This document shows positions 1-8,193 of a stretch of DNA of 64,000 bases, in pieces. The stretch comes from Azotimanducus chitobiosivorans (GTDB lineage: Bacteria; Pseudomonadota; Gammaproteobacteria; Pseudomonadales; Azotimanducaceae). Under the pieces are notes generated by a model that saw nothing but the letters and a program-made list of their open reading frames with translations, searched no databases and was not told where the DNA came from. The position numbers and the translations under genes are program-made. The stretch is taken from positions 1,488,001 to 1,552,000 of the forward strand of contig OZ241339.1 in NCBI GenBank assembly GCA_965200235.1, in the 5' to 3' direction. Position 1 is the stretch's first letter. Every line of letters begins with the position of its first letter.

Positions 1-471
1 ACTCATGAACGAGGTTTGCGCCCACACGCGAACGCTGCCGTCGCCTTGCGGCTCGGCACGCGGCATGGCGCTGCCCGGGCCACCGCCACCGCACATGATG
101 ACGCGCGGATTGTCGATATAGACCTCCCTGGCAAGCGCCGGCGGCATACCGCCCGCCGCCATGGCGTTGATCTCGGAGCCAATCATCACATTCCAGCCGA
201 CCGAGGCGTCGATGGCGGAGATGGCTTCGAGCACGGCAATGGTATCGAGCACCGAGGCGTTCTCGCCGCCGAGCTCGGTCGGCAACGCAAATCGGAAGAA
301 GCCTTCATCGATGAGCACATCAACGGTATCGTCAGGAAGCCGCCTCAATTCTTGCGCACGATCCCCGCCGTCGAGAATTTCGTCGCGCAACGATTCGACG
401 CGCTCAAGCAAGGGCAAATCGTGTGTGTATGCAGGGGTGAGGTGGGAAATTGAAGCTGCGGATGCCGCCAT
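1..471 (-). CDS. Acyl-CoA dehydrogenase-like flavoprotein, N-terminal part (runs off window)
   Basis: First 157 codons of an acyl-CoA dehydrogenase-fold flavoenzyme whose C-terminus lies beyond the left edge. The ATG at 471 follows GGAGGA by 7 nt, a strong ribosome binding site. The helical N-terminal domain shows the family features LPTELGGENAS and SAIDASVGWNVMIGSE, followed by the start of the beta domain (VWAQTSFMS). These resemble the branch that includes hydroxylase-type members such as HsaA-like flavin monooxygenases. Substrate cannot be read from this part. It is transcribed away from the thiolase at 1101, and the catalytic base region is not in the window. Confidence 0.8.
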   Translation of the reverse strand, partial: MAASAASISHLTPAYTHDLPLLERVESLRDEILDGGDRAQELRRLPDDTVDVLIDEGFFRFALPTELGGENASVLDTIAVLEAISAIDASVGWNVMIGSEINAMAAGGMPPALAREVYIDNPRVIMCGGGGPGSAMPRAEPQGDGSVRVWAQTSFMS

Positions 472-627
472 GACCGGTTCCTCCGAAATTAGTCTCGCAA
501 GCTAACACAAAAGGCGTTCGCTTCAACACTATCGAATTTGAGAACGAAGGGTGGCGGCTATAGTAATAGCACAAAAGGAACCCGGAGCCGATTCCGTTCG
601 GCCCCGAATTCCAAGCGAGCACCTTTT

Positions 628-882
628 CTAGTCTTGGCTCGCACTCCATATCTCAAGGCCAACCGCAACGGCGACACCGACAGCGATGCCGACAACACCG
701 CCGGCTAGCGCGCCCCGGGCTGCGGAAACGCCGATGCGAGCAGCGGCGGCCTGTACGCCCCGGTCGGCGAAAAAGCCTGCGACGCCTCCAGCTAGGCCGC
801 TTGTGGCCGCCCCTGAAACGTCAGGGTCTCGGGCACCGCCCGACACCACGACAACCTGATTTGCATGTAGTTCTTGGATCAT
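628..882 (-). CDS. Small Gly/Ala-rich peptide with double-glycine leader (bacteriocin-like)
   Basis: 84-residue protein with an excellent ribosome binding site (AAGGAG, 7 nt before the ATG). The first 16 residues, MIQELHANQVVVVSGG, match the double-glycine leader pattern (charged start, EL, hydrophobic run, VSGG) recognised by bacteriocin-exporting ABC transporters with a C39 peptidase domain. The predicted mature part of 68 residues is rich in Gly and Ala and has small-residue zipper spacing (GLAGGVAGFF, then GALAGGVVGIAVGVAVAVG), as in membrane-inserting class II microcins. No exporter or immunity gene is recognisable next to it. The leader is seen directly; antibacterial activity is an inference. 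It could instead be a secreted peptide of other function. Confidence 0.6.
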   Translation of the reverse strand: MIQELHANQVVVVSGGARDPDVSGAATSGLAGGVAGFFADRGVQAAAARIGVSAARGALAGGVVGIAVGVAVAVGLEIWSASQD

Positions 883-1100
883 TGTATTTCTCCTTGTGAA
901 AGAATGTGATGAAAAAGTGTGAATGAATGAATCGCCACGAACACCCGTCCGTGGCAGTATCAGGTTGCACGATTTGTAAAGTGGGCAATGTCGAGTCGAC
1001 CGACATCGCTTGTAGGAAATTGCCGACGGTCTCCGCGAACTTGCTCGATAACCTAGAATTTATTTTTTCCGACGACCGAACGAACCTCGAATCAAACAAA

Positions 1101-2570
1101 ATGCCCGACACCAAAACGCCAGTCCCAGTTATTGTTGGCATCTCCCAAGTCAACCAAAACGAAGACGACTTCACCAAGTGCCGCGAACCTCTCGAATTGA
1201 TGATCGAAGCGGTCAAGGCAGCCGCCATCGACAGCGAAGCGCCGGACATTCTTGAAAAACTCGACCAGGTGTGTGTCAATCAAGGCACGTGGAACTATTC
1301 GGACCCGGCACGCGCGGTCGCATCGGCCGTAGGCGCATACCGCGCAAAGAGCGCGCGCACCTTCTGGGGCGGCAACTTCGTGCAATTCGCGCTGAACCGA
1401 ATGGCGCTTGCCATCAGTCAGGGCGAGCTTGAGTCGGTTGCGTTCACGGGCGCCGAATGGGGCCGAACATTAGCGCGGATGACGCGAAAGGGGCACATAC
1501 CAGCGCTGGCCGACGCGCCAGGCGAGCCCGACTCACTCTACGGCAAGCATGACTTCATCGCGCATCTTCTCGAGCGCGAAATCGGCTGCGTTCAGCCCGT
1601 GCAAACCTACCCAATGTTCGAAAACGCGCTGCGGTATGCGCGCGGCGAATCGCCCGACGAACACCTCGTGCGCATCTCCGAGCTATGGGCGCGGTTTGCG
1701 CAGGTCGCGGCGAACAATCCACATGCCGCGATTCGCGCTTCACCGAGCGCCGAGGCCATACGCACACCTTCCGCCGGCAATCGCCCGGTTTCCTTTCCCT
1801 ATCTCAAGCTCTTGAACTCGAACAACAACGTGGATCAAGCAGCGGCGCTCATCCTATGCTCGACCGAATTCGCGGCAAAACTCGGCATACCGGAGGAGAA
1901 ATGGGTCTATCCGCTCGCGGGAACAGATGCCAACGACATCCTGTTCATGTCCAACCGACTTGACTACACGGCGTCGCCTGCCATACGCATCGCCGGCGGC
2001 AAGTGCCTCGAACTCGCAGGATTCGATACCGCAAGCCTTGACTTCGTTGATCTCTACAGCTGCTTCCCTGTCGCCGTGCAGATCGCCGCCAAGGAGCTCG
2101 GCCTTGACGAAGAGCAAGACCTGACGGTCACCGGCGGACTGACCTTCGCAGGCGGGCCGCTCAACAATTATGTGATGCACTCGGTTGCACGAACCGTCGA
2201 GCTGTTGCGGCAATCGCCAGAAAAAAAGGCGCTCGTGACCGCCAATGGCGGGACGCTCGGCAAGCATGCCTTTACCGCCTATTCAGGCGAACCGCCCGAG
2301 CAGCCCTTTCGCCATGCGTCCATGCAAGCGGCCGTGGATGCCCTCCCGAAGCGCGAAGTCCTTGAAGAGTGGAATGGACGCCTTGCGGTCGAGACCTATA
2401 CCGTCATGTACGGCGCCGACGGGCCTGAGATTGGCTACGCGACCTGCCTCACACCGGACGGGAGGCGCGTTTGGGCGACGACACGTGAGGCTGAGCATCT
2501 CGACGCCATGCTCGACGGCGAGTTCTGCGGAACTGAAATCGGCATTCGCGGGCGTGAGATGGTGATGTAG
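1101..2570 (+). CDS. Thiolase-like acetyl-CoA acetyltransferase (SCP2-type)
   Basis: 489-residue thiolase-superfamily enzyme, probably forming or cleaving beta-ketoacyl-CoA in lipid catabolism. The N-terminus PVPVIVGISQVNQ and the block GGLTFAGGPLNNYVMHS are typical of the SCP2/thiolase-like group. GGTLGKHAFTAYS in the C-terminal half carries the conserved active-site His. A tail of about 80 residues after it matches the extra C-terminal domain of long type-1 thiolase-like proteins. The frame is open upstream to 927, but MPDTKTPVP at 1101 is the start that matches the usual N-terminus. Divergent acyl-CoA dehydrogenases flank it on both sides, consistent with beta-oxidation. Confidence 0.85.
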   Translation: MPDTKTPVPVIVGISQVNQNEDDFTKCREPLELMIEAVKAAAIDSEAPDILEKLDQVCVNQGTWNYSDPARAVASAVGAYRAKSARTFWGGNFVQFALNRMALAISQGELESVAFTGAEWGRTLARMTRKGHIPALADAPGEPDSLYGKHDFIAHLLEREIGCVQPVQTYPMFENALRYARGESPDEHLVRISELWARFAQVAANNPHAAIRASPSAEAIRTPSAGNRPVSFPYLKLLNSNNNVDQAAALILCSTEFAAKLGIPEEKWVYPLAGTDANDILFMSNRLDYTASPAIRIAGGKCLELAGFDTASLDFVDLYSCFPVAVQIAAKELGLDEEQDLTVTGGLTFAGGPLNNYVMHSVARTVELLRQSPEKKALVTANGGTLGKHAFTAYSGEPPEQPFRHASMQAAVDALPKREVLEEWNGRLAVETYTVMYGADGPEIGYATCLTPDGRRVWATTREAEHLDAMLDGEFCGTEIGIRGREMVM

Positions 2571-2675
2571 TCCATGACGCTCACGCGTGGGAAAAATCGA
2601 GCGCCGTCACGCGGGCACTTCAAGAACACCTAGTTTCAACTTGCTAGTGCAACGCTCCAGAAGTTAAGAAGGGCC

Positions 2676-2724
2676 GGGTGGGAGCGGATTTACAGCCGCG
2701 AATTTCTACGACGCAAGCTCCTAG
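2676..2724. repeat. REP-like element fragment ending in CTAG (family E)
   Basis: A 49-bp copy of a dispersed sequence also found at 27427-27475 and, diverged, at 56985-57031. It contains a GCGG...CCGC mini-hairpin followed by AATTTCTACGACGCAAGC and ends in CTAG. No partner inverted copy is visible upstream, so it looks like half of the element. It lies in the gap between the converging thiolase and acyl-CoA dehydrogenase genes. Confidence 0.6.
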
Positions 2725-2804
2725 TCAATCGCAGCACACCCACAGTGTCGATTGCCAAGGCAAGAGATTCAGAGACGACTTGATCAACTCTCCCCTCACT
2801 AGCA

Positions 2805-3971
2805 TCAATACGACTTCGGCAACTCCAACTCGCGCTCCGATATAAACGAGAGGATGAGCTGCTCGGAAACCGGCGCGATGCGTTGCAAGACGGCTTCGCG
2901 CATCAGTCGCTCGACCTGATACTCTTTGGCGTAGCCCATGCCACCGTGGGTGAGCACTGCTTGCGTCGCCGTGTCGAACGCAGCGCGCCCGCCAAGGAAC
3001 TTCGCGGCGTTCGCGTAGGCGCCGCAGGATTCACCGGCATCGTAGAGATGCGCAGCTTTGAACATCATCAGCCGCGCAGCTTCGATCTGACACCAGTTCT
3101 CCGCCAAGGGATGCGCAATGCCCTGGTTCTGACCGATGGGTCGGCCAAACACCTCGCGCTCGCGGGCGTAGCTAGCCGCACGCCGCAGCGCGTCTTCGGC
3201 GATGCCGATGGCGCCAGCGGCGACGATGATCCGCTCCGGATTCAAACTGTGCAGCAGATAGTGAAAGCCCTTCCCTTCTTCACCAATTCGGTCTTCCTCG
3301 GGGATGAACAGATCTTCAATGAAGATAGCATTGGAATCGACGGCGGCGCGACCCATTTTCGGAATCCGCCGAACCTCCACGCGATCACGATTGAGCTTTG
3401 TGAAGAAGATGGTCATGCCACCTGTCGGCTTCTCGCATTCTTCGAGCAGGGTCGTGCGCGTGAGCAACAGGATATTGTCCGCAACTTGTGCCGTCGAGGT
3501 CCAGATCTTGCCGCCATTGACAAGGTAGCCACCATCCACACGCTCCGCAAAGGTCGTGATCGCCGTTGTGTTGAGGCCGGCATTGGGTTCGGTGACGCCG
3601 AAGCAGGTCTTCTCGGCACCACTGATCAGCGGTAGCAGCATCCGCTTCTTTTGCGCAGGTGTACCGAGCACGACAATCGGGTGCGGCGCAAAGAGATTGA
3701 TCTGCAGCGTAGACATCGCGGCGCCGGCGCCACCGCTGCTTGCAACAGTGTTCATCATCACCGCCGCTTCAGTCACGCCGAGTCCAGAACCGCCAAGCTC
3801 TTCGGGCATCGTGATGCCGAGCCAGCCGCCTTCAGCCATGGCACGATGAAACTCGTGTGGAAACTCGGCATTCGCGTCCTTCTCGCTCCAGTAGTCATCG
3901 TCGAACGCGCTGCATACTTTTGCCACAGCGTCTTGGATAGCGAGCTGATCGTCGGTGAGTTCGTAGTTCAT
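2805..3971 (-). CDS. Acyl-CoA dehydrogenase
   Basis: 388-residue, full-length member of the acyl-CoA dehydrogenase family, which oxidises acyl-CoA thioesters at the alpha-beta bond using FAD and passes electrons to ETF. The helical N-terminal domain has the landmark ITMPEELGGSGLG. The beta domain carries CFGVTEPNAGLNTTAI, which binds flavin, and VNGGKIWTSTA. The C-terminal helical domain has the FGRPIGQNQGI block and GGMGYAKEYQVERLMRE. Specificity is not readable, though the sequence resembles medium/long-chain or unusual-substrate catabolic members. It converges on the thiolase and is divergent from the secreted protein at 4102. Confidence 0.9.
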   Translation of the reverse strand: MNYELTDDQLAIQDAVAKVCSAFDDDYWSEKDANAEFPHEFHRAMAEGGWLGITMPEELGGSGLGVTEAAVMMNTVASSGGAGAAMSTLQINLFAPHPIVVLGTPAQKKRMLLPLISGAEKTCFGVTEPNAGLNTTAITTFAERVDGGYLVNGGKIWTSTAQVADNILLLTRTTLLEECEKPTGGMTIFFTKLNRDRVEVRRIPKMGRAAVDSNAIFIEDLFIPEEDRIGEEGKGFHYLLHSLNPERIIVAAGAIGIAEDALRRAASYAREREVFGRPIGQNQGIAHPLAENWCQIEAARLMMFKAAHLYDAGESCGAYANAAKFLGGRAAFDTATQAVLTHGGMGYAKEYQVERLMREAVLQRIAPVSEQLILSFISERELELPKSY

Positions 3972-4101
3972 CCTCTTGTCTCGGATATGGCTGACATACC
4001 ACGCAGTGTATGCGCTACAAGCGTTTTCTATGTAGAATTACCGGTACAGTTATGTTGGGATGTCAATCATCTGATCCCGCACATCCCGCTTGGAGGAAAC
4101 A

Positions 4102-4596
4102 ATGGAACGACTGACCCGATCAATGCCCCACCTCATCCTACTGGCCGCCGTCCTCCTGTTCGCAGCGCCACTCGCTGCGCAGGCGTCATCGGCGGGCGCG
4201 ACGGGGGCGGGCACCTGCACGAACTTGTCACCGTATAACCCCTCTTTTCTGTACGTCTTGGAAGCACCCAAAAGCGATAGGGTATCAATTCAGATCAGGC
4301 CCATTGGCTATTACTTGGTCCGATCCACACAGTACGGATCTCCCAACTTCTCCTTCTACCAAAACGAATATGACGTCTTTCTCGATCTGCTGCAAAACGG
4401 TCTCGCTTCGGTCACGCAACTGTCCCTTGGACAGGTCAGTTACGATCCCAGACTCGATCTGGCGTTCGGGATCGAACAATTCACGGACTTGGAGCCGGAT
4501 ACGCCCTACACGTTCGTTCAGCATGCCGGGAATCTGGAAAAGCCCATTTCAAGGATTTGCTTCAGGACGGCGGCGGATCCGAATGCTGACGACTGA
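4102..4596 (+). CDS. Hypothetical secreted protein
   Basis: 164-residue protein of unrecognised family. GGAGGA lies 4 nt before the ATG at 4102. The N-terminus (MERLTRSMPH followed by LILLAAVLLFAAPLAAQA) is a clear Sec signal peptide with probable cleavage after AQA. The mature part is about 140 residues with many aromatic residues, two Cys (GTCTNLSP near the start, ISRICF near the end) that could form a disulfide, and no repeat or known catalytic motif. It is probably periplasmic. A hairpin with a T-run about 55 nt downstream would serve as its terminator. Confidence 0.7.
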   Translation: MERLTRSMPHLILLAAVLLFAAPLAAQASSAGATGAGTCTNLSPYNPSFLYVLEAPKSDRVSIQIRPIGYYLVRSTQYGSPNFSFYQNEYDVFLDLLQNGLASVTQLSLGQVSYDPRLDLAFGIEQFTDLEPDTPYTFVQHAGNLEKPISRICFRTAADPNADD

Positions 4597-4831
4597 ATGG
4601 GGCTGCGCCAACTGACTGCTTGATCGAGATTCGCGCGGTTTGAACACACAAGAGGCGGTCTTCGGGTCGCCTTTTTGCTTGCGCCAATACGGTCTTGGAC
4701 TTCCGAACTGCCCGAATTTCGGCAACCGGTTCGCCACGACAAGAGACCGTCACAATTTCACGGTCGCGCACTTCACGGACGACTTGCGGGAAGCATGTTT
4801 TCGCATCGTCAAGGGAGTAAGATTTGGACAT
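4562..4831 (-). CDS. Orphan Phd/YefM-type antitoxin, degenerate C-terminus
   Basis: The first 45 residues (MSKSYSLDDAKTCFPQVVRE, then a REIVTVSCRGEPVAEI-like segment) match the DNA-binding N-terminus of Phd/YefM antitoxins, including the R-G-x-P-V-A-x-I signature. No toxin ORF follows. The rest (residues 46-89) has no antitoxin character, and its DNA contains a plus-strand hairpin and T-run, so the true C-terminus has probably been lost. The ATG at 4831 gives the family-typical N-terminus; ATG 4855 would add 8 residues. It also overlaps the end of the secreted-protein gene. Probably a remnant or solitary antitoxin. Confidence 0.5.
   Translation of the reverse strand: MSKSYSLDDAKTCFPQVVREVRDREIVTVSCRGEPVAEIRAVRKSKTVLAQAKRRPEDRLLCVQTARISIKQSVGAAPFSRQHSDPPPS
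4653..4676 (+). terminator. Probable rho-independent terminator of the secreted-protein gene
   Basis: AGGCGGTC pairs, with wobble pairs, to GGGTCGCCT around a TTC loop. The stem runs directly into TTTTT. It lies 57 nt past the stop of the secreted-protein gene and inside the opposing antitoxin ORF. Confidence 0.6.
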
Positions 4832-4877
4832 GCGTGCATACGAATAGGTGTGCATTTTCACGACAAAACACACATTG

Positions 4878-6761
4878 ATGAACACACACTCCAATCACGC
4901 AATCCGCATTGATCCGGCGACGGGGCTAAAGATATTCGATACTCGCGCCAAGGTTGCATCCAAGCGCGTTGCGGGCAAAGGCTACGACGTTGTCGCCAAT
5001 CCAGCGTACCGCGCACTGCCCGCGTTCAATGCCGATCTCGCCTTTGACGAACGTGCGCAAGCCGATATCAAAGCGTTCAACGACGCCCGCCGCGGCGCCG
5101 ACGACTACATGCCGATGGAAGGCACGTTCTCGCACTATCTGCAAGATCACTATTCATCCGCGCCGGTAGAACGCGAGGCGCTCGATGACGAATGCGAAGT
5201 CCTCGTCGTCGGCGCAGGCTTCGCCGGACTCTTGCTGTGGTATCGGCTCGCGCAGGCCGGATTCAAAGATGTGCGTTTCTGCGAAAAGGGCGGCGATGTC
5301 GGCGGCACTTGGTACTGGAATCGCTACCCCGGCATCGCGTGTGATGTCGAGTCCTACTCTTACTTGCCGCTTCTTGACGAGATGGGCTACTTCCCGACGA
5401 AGAAATTTGCCTCGGGTTTCGAGATTTTCGAATACTGTCAGAAAGTCGCTGAGAAATGCAGGTTCTACGACCGTTGCTTGTTCCACACCGAAATGACAAG
5501 TGCGAATTGGGATGCTGACCTCAATCGCTGGCATGTGCGCACCAGCCGCGGCGATGCAATGCGCGCACGATTCCTCGTGCTCGCGAACGGCACGCTGACA
5601 ACACCGCGGCTCGCCCGTATCCCAGGCATGGAGATATTTCAAGGGCAGTCCTTCCACACAGCTCGATGGGATTACGATGTGGACTTGAGTAACAAGCGTA
5701 TCGGCATTATCGGCACCGGCGCGACGGCGGTGCAGGTCATCCCCGAGATCGCGAAGACCGCCGCGCATCTCTATGTGTTTCAACGCACGCCTTCGACCAT
5801 TGACGTGCGTGACCAGCGCGATACAACACCAGAAGAAATCGAAGAATGGAAGCAGCAGCCAGGCTGGGCGCGGCAACGGCGCCAACGCTTCGCACAGCTC
5901 ATCGGACGCCGCGCGCTGCAAGCGAACGATGCCTTCTTGTCCGGCAAAGCGACACGACCAAAGCGACGACTGTATGGCGACGGGCCGCGCTTGAGCGCAG
6001 AGGAGCTGTTGCAGCGCGAACTCGAGACGAGCTTTCGCATCATGGAGCAGATCCGTGCGCGCGTCGATGCGGTCGTGCAAGACCCCAAGACCGCCGCCGC
6101 ACTGAAACCCTACTACCCCTATGGCTGCAAGCGGCCGAATTTTCACGACGAGTATTTGCCAACGTTCAATCAGCTGAACGTGACACTCGTGGACGTCGCA
6201 CCTCGCGGCGTGAAAGAGATCAACGAGCGCGGTGTTGTTCACGAAGGCAAGCAATACGAACTCGACATTCTGATCTACGCGACCGGATTTGAATTCATGT
6301 CGCACGAATCCATGGCGCGCGTAGTCGATGCAAAAGGCCGAAGTCTTGCGGACAAATGGGCCGAGGAAGGCACGCGCACGTTTCTAGGCGTACACAGTCA
6401 TGGCTTTCCAAACCTCTTCATCATCGCCGGACCGCAAGGCACCGGCGGAACGTTCAACTTCATCGACGCCATTGAAGATCACACCGAGTACGTCACCTCG
6501 CTGCTTGCCAAGATGCGCGAACTTGGCCGCTGCGTCGTCGATATTCGCCCGCAGGATGAAGCCCACTGGGCTCAGCTTTGTGCGCAGGCCGATCTCGCGA
6601 CGGCGCCGCTTCGGGACTGCTTGACCAACTTCAACGGCTATGGCCGCGCTGCGCCCGGCTCACTTGGCTACTACGGCGGCAAGAAGGCATTGGCCAGGCT
6701 GCGCGCATGGGCCGAGGACAGCCTCGAACCCTATCGATTTTCTGACAGCACGATTGAATAG
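4878..6761 (+). CDS. Flavin-containing (Baeyer-Villiger-type) monooxygenase
   Basis: 627-residue FAD/NADPH monooxygenase that would insert oxygen into ketones, such as cyclic or steroid ketones, or hydroxylate related substrates. The FAD Rossmann motif VLVVGAGFAG follows a roughly 100-residue N-terminal extension. The Baeyer-Villiger fingerprint F-x-G-x3-H-x3-W-D is present as FQGQSFHTARWD. The NADPH Rossmann motif IGIIGTGATAVQ comes next, and ATGFEF marks the C-terminal FAD contact. The frame opens at GTG 4848, but ATG 4878 is the better start. The N-terminal extension and total length match the long type I class. Neighbouring acyl-CoA genes fit a ring-cleaving degradation pathway (inference). 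Confidence 0.85.
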   Translation: MNTHSNHAIRIDPATGLKIFDTRAKVASKRVAGKGYDVVANPAYRALPAFNADLAFDERAQADIKAFNDARRGADDYMPMEGTFSHYLQDHYSSAPVEREALDDECEVLVVGAGFAGLLLWYRLAQAGFKDVRFCEKGGDVGGTWYWNRYPGIACDVESYSYLPLLDEMGYFPTKKFASGFEIFEYCQKVAEKCRFYDRCLFHTEMTSANWDADLNRWHVRTSRGDAMRARFLVLANGTLTTPRLARIPGMEIFQGQSFHTARWDYDVDLSNKRIGIIGTGATAVQVIPEIAKTAAHLYVFQRTPSTIDVRDQRDTTPEEIEEWKQQPGWARQRRQRFAQLIGRRALQANDAFLSGKATRPKRRLYGDGPRLSAEELLQRELETSFRIMEQIRARVDAVVQDPKTAAALKPYYPYGCKRPNFHDEYLPTFNQLNVTLVDVAPRGVKEINERGVVHEGKQYELDILIYATGFEFMSHESMARVVDAKGRSLADKWAEEGTRTFLGVHSHGFPNLFIIAGPQGTGGTFNFIDAIEDHTEYVTSLLAKMRELGRCVVDIRPQDEAHWAQLCAQADLATAPLRDCLTNFNGYGRAAPGSLGYYGGKKALARLRAWAEDSLEPYRFSDSTIE

Positions 6762-6975
6762 ACCGTGGAAGAGTTCACGACCGACATTGAGCCAGCGCTC
6801 CGTGTCGCTCGTGCAACCAATCTGCACTGAGACGACGAGACAGATTTGGTCACCATTGGATTCGGCAGCGCCGCTGCGGTCGCGGGCATCGAAGTGCGAG
6901 AAAACGGCGGCACTGTGCTCGTTCTCTTATACGACGGTGCTAAGCTTGTCATGCTGAATACCTCCGATACAGCAC

Positions 6976-7620
6976 TTGCGCCAGACCCCCTCGCTCGCCG
7001 AGAGCGCCTTAAGAAATTCCATCGTTCGCCTCGATTCACGGAACGATGTCTCATGCTTCGGATTTCCGGTCGGCGCGAGCGGGCCTAAGTGTGCCGAATT
7101 GCTGTCAGCAGAAGAACGTGAGCGGAGCAGCAGAATCGGACATATCACCACTCGCAGGCGGTTCCTCGCTGCGCGCGCCGCGCTTCGTGTGCTGCTCGCA
7201 GATATGTTGGGGCAGCGTCCGCAAGAAGTGCAAATCCACATATCGCCAGCGGGAAAGCCGTTTCTGCCCGGCCATCCCGTGCATTTCAGTCTGAGCCATT
7301 CCGTCGATTGGGGCACCGTTGCCATCAGCACTTCGCGCGAAGTCGGCATCGACATTGAAGCGCCGCGCGAGCTTCGCCGTCCCGCAGCGCTCGACCAAAG
7401 GCTACCGAGCATCCCTGGATTCAGCCTGCTTGAGCGCTGGACGCTTGCTGAATCGGCATTGAAATCGTTTGGCCTCGGCGTACATGCTCTTGGAAGCCTC
7501 ATCCTCGTCCGCCACAGCGATGCCGAAACACTGTTCGCGCACGGCAAGGTGAAAACGCGCGCTCAGCGGCTACAATTCTTGCCTAGCCCGAAGCATATCG
7601 CAGCAGTCGCTGTGCGTTGA
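6976..7620 (+). CDS. 4'-phosphopantetheinyl transferase (Sfp type)
   Basis: 214-residue enzyme that transfers phosphopantetheine from CoA to carrier proteins. Landmarks in order: RRRFLAARAALRVLLADMLG, the substrate-contact block PAGKPFLPG, FSLSHSVDWG, the Mg-binding VGIDIE, and WTLAESALKSFG. The last corresponds to the W-x2-KEA-x2-K motif with KEA replaced by AES; the Glu is kept. The start is a TTG at 6976 and is uncertain. Converges on the GNAT gene with 6 nt between stops. No polyketide or peptide synthetase is visible in the window, so its carrier-protein partner is unknown. Confidence 0.75.
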   Translation: MRQTPSLAESALRNSIVRLDSRNDVSCFGFPVGASGPKCAELLSAEERERSSRIGHITTRRRFLAARAALRVLLADMLGQRPQEVQIHISPAGKPFLPGHPVHFSLSHSVDWGTVAISTSREVGIDIEAPRELRRPAALDQRLPSIPGFSLLERWTLAESALKSFGLGVHALGSLILVRHSDAETLFAHGKVKTRAQRLQFLPSPKHIAAVAVR

Positions 7621-7626
7621 CTTCAC

Positions 7627-8193
7627 CTATACACGCCGAGCCCGTCTCATATCTACCATTTTGACTTTTCGGTCATAGACCACAAGCCCTGCCCGCTGAT
7701 ACATCGATATCGCAGACGGATGATCGAGCGTGCAGGTATGCAGCCACACGCGGCGGACACCCTGCCGCCAAGCTTTCCGCAATCCAAAGTCAAGCAGCCA
7801 AGTCCCGAGTCCACGGCCAATAAACTCTGGCATCAATCCGAAGTAGGCCACCTCGACATCGCCTTCCACGCGCCGGTCGAGCTCGACGTAGCCCGCTGGC
7901 GTACCGCGCACATACACCACATACACCTCGACCTTCGGGTCTTCAATGATGGCGAGCAGCGCGGCATCGCTCAATTCGCGGCGCTCGTACCAGTGCCAAG
8001 GTGCGCCAACCGTGTCGTACAAAAAGCGATAGAAGCTCACGCTCGGCGGGTCGGCGCGAATGACGCCCGAGACATCGGACCGCGAGGCAAGCGGCGCGAC
8101 TGCGCGTGGTCGCTCGCGGGATTCAAGAAACGTGACGGTGACCTCAACGAGTTCAGCTTCGCTGAGGTCCTCAAAATCCAATGTCCGCGACAT
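7627..8193 (-). CDS. GNAT-family N-acetyltransferase
   Basis: 188-residue acetyltransferase. The acetyl-CoA-binding motif A is seen as VAYFGLMPEFIGRGLGTWLL (Q/R-x2-G-x-G/A type), followed by WLHTCTLDHPSAISMYQRAG, the usual C-terminal strand and helix. Substrate unknown. It is the last gene of the minus-strand operon, overlapping the GAPDH gene by 23 nt, so it is probably co-translated with it. Acetylation of a metabolic enzyme is possible but unproven. Confidence 0.8.
   Translation of the reverse strand: MSRTLDFEDLSEAELVEVTVTFLESRERPRAVAPLASRSDVSGVIRADPPSVSFYRFLYDTVGAPWHWYERRELSDAALLAIIEDPKVEVYVVYVRGTPAGYVELDRRVEGDVEVAYFGLMPEFIGRGLGTWLLDFGLRKAWRQGVRRVWLHTCTLDHPSAISMYQRAGLVVYDRKVKMVDMRRARRV

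Noticed and set aside
927..1100. Longer N-terminus for the thiolase
   Set aside because: The extra 58 residues have no family match; MPDTKTPVPVIVGISQ at 1101 is the canonical start.
5154..6305. 383-residue minus-strand ORF opposite the monooxygenase
   Set aside because: It is the reverse frame of a clear flavin monooxygenase and has no recognisable motif.
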